This document shows positions 16,087 to 21,897 of a DNA stretch of 21,897 nt, piece after piece. Positions within the stretch are counted from its first letter, which is position 1. Each line of letters starts with the position of its first letter. Source of the stretch: DAOMOP01 sp035444405 (GTDB taxonomy: Bacteria; Pseudomonadota; Gammaproteobacteria; Burkholderiales; Rhodocyclaceae); contig DAOMOP010000046.1 of assembly GCA_035444405.1 (NCBI GenBank), forward strand, positions 1 through 21,897, written 5' to 3'. A program made the position numbers and the translations under genes. The notes under the pieces are model-generated. The model ran no database searches and was not told the origin of the DNA. It was given only the letters and a program-made list of their open reading frames with translations.

Positions 16087-16129
16087 GGCCGGAGCACCCG
16101 CGGCGCGTCGTCGCCGCGAGGATCCGGCC
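16087..16129 (-). terminator. Large hairpin between rpsB and tsf, candidate attenuator
   Basis: GGCCGGA (16087-16093) pairs with TCCGGCC (16123-16129), and inside it CGCGGCG (16099-16105) pairs with CGCCGCG (16112-16118), giving a nested GC-rich stem with 14 pairs. It lies 13 nt downstream of the rpsB stop on the transcribed strand. E. coli also has a hairpin at this place that lowers tsf readthrough. No U-run follows directly, so partial termination or RNase protection is more likely than full termination. Confidence 0.5.
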
Positions 16130-16142
16130 GCGCCGCGGACGA

Positions 16143-16898
16143 TCAGGCCTGCTCGTCGGTGGGCTCTTCCTCGACCTCGACGAACTCGTCGCCACCGGCG
16201 GCAACGATGTCGTGCAGCGCCATCGTACGGCCCTCGAGCACCGCGTCGGCCACGCCACGGGCGTAAAGCCGGATCGCGCGCGAGGAGTCGTCGTTGCCCG
16301 GAATGACATAGTCGATGCCTTCGGGCGAATGGTTGGTGTCGACGACCGCGACGACCGGAATGCCGAGCTTCTGCGCCTCGGTGACGGCAATCTTGTGGTA
16401 GCCGACGTCGATGACGAAGATCGCGTCCGGCAGCCCGCCCATGTCCTTGATGCCGCCGATGCTCTTCTGCAGCTTCTCGAGCTCGCGCGTGTTCATCAGC
16501 GCTTCCTTCTTCGACAGGCGCTCGAGGCCACCACTCTCGACCATCGCCTCCATGTCCTTCAGGCGCTTGATCGACTGCTTGACCGTCTTGAAGTTCGTCA
16601 GCATGCCGCCGAGCCAGCGCTCATCGACGTAGGGCATGCCTGCGCGGCGCGCTTCCTCTGCGACGATCTCGCGCGACTGGCGCTTGGTGCCGACGAACAG
16701 AATGTTGCCGCCATTGGCGGAGAGCTTGCGCACGAAATCCATGGCCTCGAGGTACTTCGCCATGGTCTTTTCGAGATTGACGATATGGATCTTGTTGCGC
16801 TGACCGAAGATGTAGGGGGCCATGCGCGGGTTCCAGAACCGGGTCTGGTGGCCGAAATGAACGCCCGCCTCGAGCATCTGACGCATTGTGACTGACAT
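16143..16898 (-). CDS. rpsB: 30S ribosomal protein S2
   Basis: A 251-residue protein of the small ribosomal subunit, needed for S1 binding. The start MSVTMRQMLEAGVHFGHQTRFWNPRMAPYIFG fits the family exactly and has GGAG 6 nt upstream. Other family patterns are HIVNLEKTMAKYLEAMDFV, ILFVGTKRQSREIVAEEA, YVDERWLGGMLTNFKTVKQSI, IDVGYHKIAVTEAQKLGIPVVAVVDTNHSPEGIDYVIPGNDDSSRAI, and an acidic tail (EFVEVEEEPTDEQA). An open frame reaches to 17087 but its extra residues are not S2-like. It is the first gene of the long minus-strand string. Confidence 0.99.
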   Translation of the reverse strand: MSVTMRQMLEAGVHFGHQTRFWNPRMAPYIFGQRNKIHIVNLEKTMAKYLEAMDFVRKLSANGGNILFVGTKRQSREIVAEEARRAGMPYVDERWLGGMLTNFKTVKQSIKRLKDMEAMVESGGLERLSKKEALMNTRELEKLQKSIGGIKDMGGLPDAIFVIDVGYHKIAVTEAQKLGIPVVAVVDTNHSPEGIDYVIPGNDDSSRAIRLYARGVADAVLEGRTMALHDIVAAGGDEFVEVEEEPTDEQA

Positions 16899-17064
16899 GT
16901 AGGACTCCGAATAAAAGGGTTCGCCCTCCGCCCGACACGACTGCTTTCGCAATCCGAACCGCGATCGGCGCAAATCGACTGCTCCGATGCCGCGGACCCT
17001 CAACGTGTGCCATCGGCAACAACAGCCGGGCGTGTGGATTTTGCCTGCCCGACGGACAGACAAG
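16899..17064 (-). promoter_or_regulatory. rpsB 5' leader, candidate S2 autoregulatory RNA
   Basis: If transcription starts about 7 nt after the -10 box, the rpsB leader is about 166 nt, long for a ribosomal protein mRNA. On the transcript, CCGATG (17016-17011) pairs with CATCGG (16989-16984) to close a 21-nt loop. Upstream CGCCCG (near 17027-17032) can pair with CGGGCG (near 16929-16934), closer to the ribosome site. In gammaproteobacteria the rpsB leader (Rfam t44 family) binds S2 and represses rpsB-tsf. I infer a similar role here from position and foldability only; I cannot confirm the t44 consensus. Confidence 0.4.
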
Positions 17065-17070
17065 CAGAGG

Positions 17071-17100
17071 ATTATAGCCGCCGCCACGCAATCTGCTCAA
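17071..17100 (-). promoter_or_regulatory. Sigma-70-type promoter for rpsB and the downstream operon
   Basis: On the minus strand a perfect TATAAT -10 box (17076-17071) follows a TTGAGC -35 box (17100-17095) with an 18-nt spacer. It is the clearest promoter in the window and stands out against GC-rich flanks. The bases after the -10 (CCTCTGC) form a GC-rich discriminator, typical of stringently controlled ribosomal promoters, so growth-rate and ppGpp control is plausible. The predicted start is near 17064. Confidence 0.75.
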
Positions 17101-17360
17101 TACGCACAGCGCGTGCCGTGGGCGGCGGCGCTGGCGCCAATTTGCCCGATCGCGCCACATGCGCTAGCCTTCGCGCTTGGCTGCACGCCCGGAACCCGCG
17201 GTCGCCGCAATCGATCTATCGTGCAAGAGGGGCGCGCTGTCACGCACCGCGTCACGAGCCGGTGCGCGCACCGCTGCAAGCGCGTTTCACCCCCCGAAGC
17301 CGACAGCGCCGATTCATCAGAACCACGGCCTGCACCCGCCCCCCGACGGGACATCACAAC
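17101..17360 (+). promoter_or_regulatory. Upstream region of map, no clear promoter
   Basis: This is the 260-nt part of the divergent rpsB-map region that lies on the map side. I see no convincing sigma-70 or sigma-54 promoter. It holds a repeat cluster: CGCACCGC at 17243-17250 and again at 17267-17274 in direct orientation, with the inverse CGGTGCG at 17260-17266 between them. The result is a perfect 14-nt palindrome at 17260-17273. The map transcript should start here, but the position is unknown. Open frames that extend map upstream through this region do not look like protein of the family. Confidence 0.4.
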
Positions 17361-18182
17361 ATGAGCATAAAACCCAAAACCCCCGAAGAGATCGAAAAAA
17401 TGCGCGTCGCCGGCCGTCTCGGCGCCGAAGTGCTGGACTACATCGCACCCTTCGTCAGGCCCGGCGTGACCACGGCCGAGCTCGACCGCCTGTGCCACGA
17501 CTACATGGTGAATGTGCAGCAGACCGTGCCGGCGCCGCTCAACTACGCGCCGCCCGGCTACACCCCCTACCCCAAGTCGATCTGCACCTCGGTCAATCAC
17601 CAGGTGTGCCACGGCGTACCGGGCGAGAAGGCGCTCAAGAAAGGCGACATCGTCAATATCGACGTGACCGTGATCAAGGACGGCTACCATGGCGACACCA
17701 GCCGCATGTTCGTCGCCGGTGGCGAGGCCAGTGCCAGCATCCTCGCGCGGCGGCTCTGCCACGTGACCTTCGAGTGCCTGTGGCTGGGCATCGCGGCCGT
17801 CCGCCCGGGCGCGCGCCTGGGCGACATCGGTCACGCCATCCAGAAGCATGCCGAGGCCAGCGGTTTCTCGGTGGTACGCGAGTTCTGCGGGCACGGCATC
17901 GGCAGCCAGTTCCACGAAGAGCCGCAGGTGCTGCACTATGGCCGACCGGGCACCGGGATCGAGCTCAAAGCCGGCATGACCTTCACGATCGAGCCGATGA
18001 TCAACGCCGGCAAGGCGGCCATCTCGGAGCTTCCCGACGGCTGGACGATCGTCACCAAGGATCGCAGCCTGTCGGCCCAGTGGGAGCACACCGTGCTGGT
18101 CACCGATGGCGGCGTCGAAGTGCTGACGCTGTCGGCGCAGTGTCCGCCGCCGCCTGCACTGGTCAAGCACTTGTTCGCGTGA
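17361..18182 (+). CDS. map: Methionine aminopeptidase, type I
   Basis: A 273-residue dinuclear metalloenzyme that removes the initiator Met from new proteins whose second residue is small. The metal ligands are D101 and D112 in NIDVTVIKDGYHGDTSRM, H178 in CGHGIG, the Glu in FTIEPM and the Glu in QWEHTVLV. The His in VCHGVPG (H84) is the substrate-site histidine. The start MSIKPKTPEEIEKMRVAGRL matches E. coli MAP. The first codons are unusually A-rich for this genome, which favours easy initiation; the ribosome site itself is weak. glnD follows after 6 nt. Divergence from rpsB is a common arrangement. Confidence 0.98.
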   Translation: MSIKPKTPEEIEKMRVAGRLGAEVLDYIAPFVRPGVTTAELDRLCHDYMVNVQQTVPAPLNYAPPGYTPYPKSICTSVNHQVCHGVPGEKALKKGDIVNIDVTVIKDGYHGDTSRMFVAGGEASASILARRLCHVTFECLWLGIAAVRPGARLGDIGHAIQKHAEASGFSVVREFCGHGIGSQFHEEPQVLHYGRPGTGIELKAGMTFTIEPMINAGKAAISELPDGWTIVTKDRSLSAQWEHTVLVTDGGVEVLTLSAQCPPPPALVKHLFA

Positions 18183-18188
18183 GCGCCG

Positions 18189-20777
18189 ATGGGTCTCGAG
18201 CTCGCCGATCCCGCCAGCACCTCGCGCGAGACGATCGCCCGCGTCCGCCAGCAGCTCACCGAGGGTGAGGCGGCGCTGCGGGCAGCTTACGAAGCGCACC
18301 CGTCGACCTCGAAGCTGCTCAGGGGCCGCGCCGCCCTGGTCGACCGCGCCATCGTCGATCTGTGGCGCGCATCGGCAATAGCCGACGATGCGGCCCTCGT
18401 CGCGGTGGGCGGCTATGGACGCGGCGAGCTGTTCCCGCACTCGGACGTCGACCTGCTGATCCTGCTGCCCGAGCAGGCCGACGGTCCGCTGCAGACGGCA
18501 GTGTCCGGTCTGGTCGGCGCGCTGTGGGACATCGGGCTCGAGATCGGCCACAGTGTGCGCACGGTGGCCGAATGCATCGAAGCGGCGGCGCAGGACATCA
18601 CGGTCCAGACCACGCTTCTCGAAGCCCGGCTGCTGCAGGGCGACCCCGCACTATATGACGCGTTCGCGAAGCGCTACCGCGAGACGCTGGACGTATGCGC
18701 GTTCTTCAAGGCCAAGGGTCTCGAGCAGGAGCAGCGCTACGCGCGCTACAACGACACGCCGTACGCGCTCGAGCCCAACTGCAAGGAAAGCCCCGGCGGG
18801 CTGCGCGATCTGCAGATGCTCGGCTGGATCGCCCGCGCCGCGGGGCTCGGGCGCAACTGGCGCGACCTCGCACGCAAGCGCCTCATCACCGGCGCCGAAG
18901 CGCGTGAGCTGCGCAGCATCGAGCGCTTTCTCCAGCACGTGCGCATCCGCCTGCACTACCTGACCGGGCGCGGCGAAGACCGCCTGCTGTTCGATTACCA
19001 GGAAAAGCTCGCGCGGTCGATGGAGATGAGCGCCACGCCGACCAGGCGCGCATCCGAAGTGTTGATGCAGCGCTACTACCTCACCGCGAAGAAGCTCACG
19101 CAGATCAACACGATCCTGCTGCAGAACTACGGCACGGTGATCTTCCCCGACCCGGGCGGCACGGCCATCGTCATCAACGAGCGCTTCCAGGCGGTGCGCG
19201 AGCTGCTCGACGTGCGCCACGACACGGTGTTCGAGCAGCACCCGTCGGCGCTGCTCGAGTGCTTTCTGCTGCTGCAGCAGCGCTCCGAGCTCAAGGGCAT
19301 GACCGCGCGCACCTTGCGCACACTGTGGCTGAACCGCAAGCGCATCAATGCGGCGTTTCGTGCCGATCCGGCCAACCGTGCGCTGTTCCTGCAGATCCTG
19401 CAGCAAAAGCGCGGCATCGTGCACGAGTTCCGGCGCATGAACCAGTACGGCATCCTGAGCAACTACCTGCCGCCGTGGCGGCGCATCGTATGCCAGATGC
19501 AGCACGACCTGTTCCACGTCTACACGGTCGACCAGCACATCCTGATGGTGCTGCGCAACGTACGGCGCTTCACGATGGGCAAGCACGCGCACGAATATCC
19601 GCTGCTCACGCGCCTGATGCTCGGCTTCGATCGCCACTGGCTGCTCTACATCGCGGCGCTGTTCCACGACATCGCCAAGGGCCGCGGCGGCGATCACTCC
19701 AGGCTCGGCATGGTCGAGGCGCGCAACTTCTGCGAGCAGCACGGTCTCGCGCCCGAAGACACCGAGCTCGTCGTGTGGCTGGTCGAACACCACCTGACGA
19801 TGTCGAACGTCGCGCAGAAGCAGGACACCTCCGACCCCGACGTGATCCGGCGCTTCGCCGATACCGTCGGCAGCGAACGCCGCCTCAACGCCTTGTACCT
19901 GCTCACCCACGCCGACATCCGCGGCACCAGCCCCAAGGTCTGGAATGGCTGGCGCGGCAAGCTTCTCGAGGATTTGTTCTTCGCCACGCAGCGCCTGCTG
20001 CGCGGCGCGACCCCGCAGCAGGCGCTCGGCCTCGACGTGCGCCAGGAGGACGCGCGCCGCCTGCTGCGCTACTACGGCCTGCGCCCCGGGATCGAGGACG
20101 CGCTGTGGTCGCAGCTCGAGCCGGTCTATTTCATGCGCAATTCGGCCGAGGAGATCGCCTGGCACACGCGCGTGCTCTACTACCGCCCGGACGCCGGCAC
20201 GCCGGTCGTCAAGGCGCGCGTCTCTGACGAGGACCAGGGCCTGCAGGTCATGGTGTTCACGCGTGACCAGAAGGACTTGTTCGTGCGCCTGACCGGCTTC
20301 TTCGGGCGGCTCGGCTTCTCGATCCTGGACGCGAAGGTGCATACGACGCGCCACGGCTATGCGCTCGACAGCTTCATGCTGCAGGATCCCGGCAACACGG
20401 CGCACTACCGCGACATCGTCACGCTGATCGAGCACGAGCTGACCGAGCGCCTGACCCGGGCCGGACCGCCCGAACGCCCGACCACCGGCCGCCTGTCGCG
20501 GCAGGTGCGCCACTTCCCGGTGACGCCGACCGTCAGCATCCGCGCCGACGAGGCGGGCCGGCACTACATCCTGTCACTGACCGCCGCCGACCGTCCCGGC
20601 CTGCTGTTCTCGGTCGCCGAGGTGCTGGCACAGAACGGCATCGACGTGCACACGGCCAAGATCGCGACCCTCGGCGAGCGCGTCGAGGACACTTTCCTGC
20701 TCAGCGGCAGAGGCCTGTCCCAAGCCAGCCACGTCGTCAAGATCGAGCGCGAGCTCCTCGACCGCCTGCAGGTCTGA
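18189..20777 (+). CDS. glnD: GlnD, PII uridylyltransferase / uridylyl-removing enzyme
   Basis: An 862-residue bifunctional sensor of glutamine. It adds UMP to PII proteins when nitrogen is scarce and removes it when glutamine is high, setting glutamine synthetase activity and NtrBC signalling. Domains in order: the nucleotidyltransferase with GGYGRGELFPHSDVDLL (74-90; D86, D88); the helical middle with NCKESPGGLRDLQ; the HD hydrolase with LFHDIAKGRGGDHS (H493, D494); and two C-terminal ACT domains from about 684 and 793 (GFFGRLGFSILDAKVHTT and TAADRPGLLFSVAEVLAQNGIDV). All catalytic motifs are intact, so both activities are expected. The length is near E. coli (890). Confidence 0.98.
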   Translation: MGLELADPASTSRETIARVRQQLTEGEAALRAAYEAHPSTSKLLRGRAALVDRAIVDLWRASAIADDAALVAVGGYGRGELFPHSDVDLLILLPEQADGPLQTAVSGLVGALWDIGLEIGHSVRTVAECIEAAAQDITVQTTLLEARLLQGDPALYDAFAKRYRETLDVCAFFKAKGLEQEQRYARYNDTPYALEPNCKESPGGLRDLQMLGWIARAAGLGRNWRDLARKRLITGAEARELRSIERFLQHVRIRLHYLTGRGEDRLLFDYQEKLARSMEMSATPTRRASEVLMQRYYLTAKKLTQINTILLQNYGTVIFPDPGGTAIVINERFQAVRELLDVRHDTVFEQHPSALLECFLLLQQRSELKGMTARTLRTLWLNRKRINAAFRADPANRALFLQILQQKRGIVHEFRRMNQYGILSNYLPPWRRIVCQMQHDLFHVYTVDQHILMVLRNVRRFTMGKHAHEYPLLTRLMLGFDRHWLLYIAALFHDIAKGRGGDHSRLGMVEARNFCEQHGLAPEDTELVVWLVEHHLTMSNVAQKQDTSDPDVIRRFADTVGSERRLNALYLLTHADIRGTSPKVWNGWRGKLLEDLFFATQRLLRGATPQQALGLDVRQEDARRLLRYYGLRPGIEDALWSQLEPVYFMRNSAEEIAWHTRVLYYRPDAGTPVVKARVSDEDQGLQVMVFTRDQKDLFVRLTGFFGRLGFSILDAKVHTTRHGYALDSFMLQDPGNTAHYRDIVTLIEHELTERLTRAGPPERPTTGRLSRQVRHFPVTPTVSIRADEAGRHYILSLTAADRPGLLFSVAEVLAQNGIDVHTAKIATLGERVEDTFLLSGRGLSQASHVVKIERELLDRLQV

Positions 20778-20796
20778 GCCCACGCGACCTCAGGCC
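20771..20796. terminator. Hairpin covering the convergent glnD and rarD stop codons
   Basis: GGTCTGAG (20771-20778) pairs with CTCAGGCC (20789-20796), with one G-T pair, around a 10-nt loop. The stems contain the two TGA stops, which face each other across a 12-nt gap. Two convergent TGA codons are complementary by definition, so 3 of the 8 pairs come free. There is no T-run on either side, so termination is only suggested. Confidence 0.25.
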
Positions 20797-21701
20797 GCGG
20801 CCGGCGGTGCCGGCACGCGCGGGCGCGTGCGCCAGGCCGACCACGAGTACAGCGCCAAGCCGGTCCAGATCAGCACGAAAGTGACCAGCTGCGGCGGCGA
20901 CAACGCTTCGTCGAAAACCAGCAGCGCGGTCAGGAACTGCATCGTCGGATTCACGTACATCAGAAAGCCCAGCGTCGCCAGGCGCAATCGCCGCGCCGCA
21001 CCGGCGAAGGCGAGCAAGGGCAGCGCCGTGACGACGCCGCTCGCCACGAGCAGGGCGCTCTGCGTGCGCTCCTCGAGAAAATGCGATGCCCCCGAGCGGA
21101 CGAGCCACGCGACGGCGACGAGGGCGAGCGGAAGGAGCAGCAGGGTCTCGACGAAGAGGCCGGAAACACCGTCGAGCGTGATCTGCTTGCGCAGCAGGCC
21201 GTAGGTGCCGAAGGTGAGCGCGAGGGTCAGCGTGATCCACGGCAGCTCGCCGAGCAGCACGAACTGCATCGCGATCGCGACGCCTGCCAGCGCCACCGCC
21301 CAGCGCTGCAGCACGGCCATGCGCTCGTGCAGCACGATCATGCCGAGCGCGACGTTGACCAGCGGCGTCAGGAAGTAGCCGAGGCTCGCCTGAAACACTT
21401 GGCGCGTCTCGACCGCGTAGATGAAGATGCCCCAGTTCGCGCCGATCAGCACGGCACAGGCGAGCACGCGCCCGAGGCGCCGCGGCCGTGCGAGCGCATC
21501 GCGCACCGGCTGCCAGCGCCGCAACACGGTGATCAGCCCGACCAGGAACAGGCACGACCAGATCACCCGGTGGACGAGCACCTCCCAGGCCGGAATGCCC
21601 TCGAACAGCGAGAAGAACAGCGGAAAGCAGCCCCAGATCAGGTAGGCGCCGAGGCCGAAGGCGACGCCGCGGGCGGCGTCCGGTGACGGATGCGGAGACA
21701 T
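20790..21701 (-). CDS. rarD: RarD-type EamA/DMT-superfamily transporter
   Basis: A 303-residue inner-membrane protein with about ten hydrophobic helices. RarD proteins are drug/metabolite-transporter relatives named for a chloramphenicol-sensitivity phenotype; their substrate is not settled. Family features: GVAFGLGAYLIWGCFPLFFSLFEGIPAWEVLVHRVIWS at the N-terminus, GANWGIFIYAVETRQVFQASLGYFLTPLVNVALGMIVLHERM in the middle, and LGFLMYVNPTMQFLTALLVFDE near the C-terminus. I chose the ATG at 21701 because the family begins here; the open frame upstream to 21863 runs into the tRNA gene and is Arg/Ala-rich. The ribosome site is weak. It converges with glnD and shows no functional link to its neighbours. 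Confidence 0.9.
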   Translation of the reverse strand: MSPHPSPDAARGVAFGLGAYLIWGCFPLFFSLFEGIPAWEVLVHRVIWSCLFLVGLITVLRRWQPVRDALARPRRLGRVLACAVLIGANWGIFIYAVETRQVFQASLGYFLTPLVNVALGMIVLHERMAVLQRWAVALAGVAIAMQFVLLGELPWITLTLALTFGTYGLLRKQITLDGVSGLFVETLLLLPLALVAVAWLVRSGASHFLEERTQSALLVASGVVTALPLLAFAGAARRLRLATLGFLMYVNPTMQFLTALLVFDEALSPPQLVTFVLIWTGLALYSWSAWRTRPRVPAPPAAA

Positions 21702-21783
21702 CGAGGAACCCGGGAAAACGCGCGCCGGAATACGGCTCGCCGACTGCGCTGCAATGTGTCGCTTCAGCGCGCCTCGCGCACGT

Positions 21784-21801
21784 CGGGCGGTGAGCCGCCC
21801 G
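21784..21801 (-). terminator. Hairpin downstream of tRNA-Leu
   Basis: CGGGCGG (21784-21790) pairs perfectly with CCGCCCG (21795-21801) around a 4-nt loop, 32 nt beyond the 3' end of the tRNA in its direction of transcription. No U-run follows (ACGTGCG on the transcribed strand). It may terminate the tRNA transcript or help processing. The rest of the 132-nt gap between the tRNA and rarD holds only a poor promoter-like pair (TTGCAG and TATTCC, 16-nt spacer) ahead of rarD. Confidence 0.35.
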
Positions 21802-21833
21802 AGCAACGCCTGCCGAGCGCGATCAATCGCCGA

Positions 21834-21897
21834 TGGTGCCCGGAAAGGGACTCGAACCCCCACGCCTCGCGGCGCCAGAACCTAAATCTGGTGCGTC
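21834..21897 (-). tRNA. tRNA-Leu, anticodon UAG (3' part, 5' end outside window)
   Basis: Read on the minus strand, the window starts in the D-arm (GACGC). It continues with an anticodon stem CCAGA/TCTGG enclosing the loop TTTAGGT, giving anticodon UAG. The long variable arm (CGCC GCGA GGCG) marks a class II tRNA, as for leucine. The T-arm has the loop TTCGAGT, and the acceptor strand TCCGGGC is followed by A and an encoded CCA ending at 21834. The missing 5' part should begin about 20 nt beyond the window. Confidence 0.97.

Noticed and set aside
16143..17087. Upstream-extended form of S2 (314 residues)
   Set aside because: The added residues cross the leader and do not resemble S2; the ATG at 16898 has a proper ribosome site and the family N-terminus.
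18651..20564. 637-codon minus-strand open frame opposite glnD
   Set aside because: It is antisense to an intact glnD with all catalytic motifs, and its composition (Arg, Val, Gln, Ala-rich) shows no domain pattern.
21702..21863. Extension of the RarD frame upstream to 21863
   Set aside because: It would run through the hairpin and into the tRNA-Leu gene, and the added residues lack the hydrophobic pattern of the family.
1..21897. Search for CRISPR arrays, transposases, inverted-repeat insertion elements, phage, toxin-antitoxin or defence genes
   Set aside because: None seen: all long frames are assigned to housekeeping families, the gaps are short, and no spaced repeat array is present.

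Overview
The window is a GC-rich bacterial chromosome segment made almost entirely of conserved housekeeping genes. Gene content and order point to a betaproteobacterium, most likely of the Rhodocyclales (Azoarcus/Thauera type). The reasons are the order rpsB-tsf-pyrH-frr-uppS-cdsA-dxr-rseP-bamA-ompH-lpxD-fabZ-lpxA-lpxB-rnhB, a bioH-bioC-bioD cluster beside it, and map-glnD divergent from rpsB. The taxon is an inference from synteny and protein character; no database search was possible.

Layout. (1) Positions 1-1768, plus strand: the 3' end of bioH, then bioC and bioD, a tightly packed biotin-synthesis cluster. (2) Positions 1877-17100, minus strand: one very long co-directional gene string. 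It is read from a TATAAT-type promoter near 17071-17100, with a leader of about 165 nt before rpsB. It begins with translation and nucleotide functions (S2, EF-Ts, UMP kinase, ribosome recycling factor). Next come isoprenoid and phospholipid precursors (UppS, CdsA, Dxr), envelope stress and outer-membrane assembly (RseP, BamA, OmpH/Skp), and lipid A synthesis (LpxD, FabZ, LpxA, LpxB). It ends with RNase HII and a TrmH-family RNA methyltransferase. Many junctions overlap or lie within 12 nt, which suggests translational coupling. (3) Positions 16899-17360: the divergent control region between rpsB and map. (4) Positions 17361-20777, plus strand: map and glnD, 6 nt apart. (5) Positions 20790-21701, minus strand: a RarD-type EamA transporter, convergent with glnD. 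(6) Positions 21834-21897, minus strand: the 3' part of a tRNA-Leu (anticodon UAG) that runs off the window.

The long string ties ribosome supply to envelope growth. UppS and Dxr feed the lipid carrier, CdsA feeds phospholipids, FabZ and the Lpx enzymes share the 3-hydroxyacyl-ACP pool, and BamA, Skp and RseP handle outer-membrane proteins.

I found no mobile element, CRISPR array, phage gene, defence system or other accessory module, and nothing that supports a new biological system. The points worth a second look are small. They are a 12-codon mini-ORF that exactly bridges bamA and ompH, a valine at the LpxA acyl-chain ruler position, hairpins and a structured leader around rpsB, a repeat cluster before map, and an AT-rich rare-codon patch in rseP.
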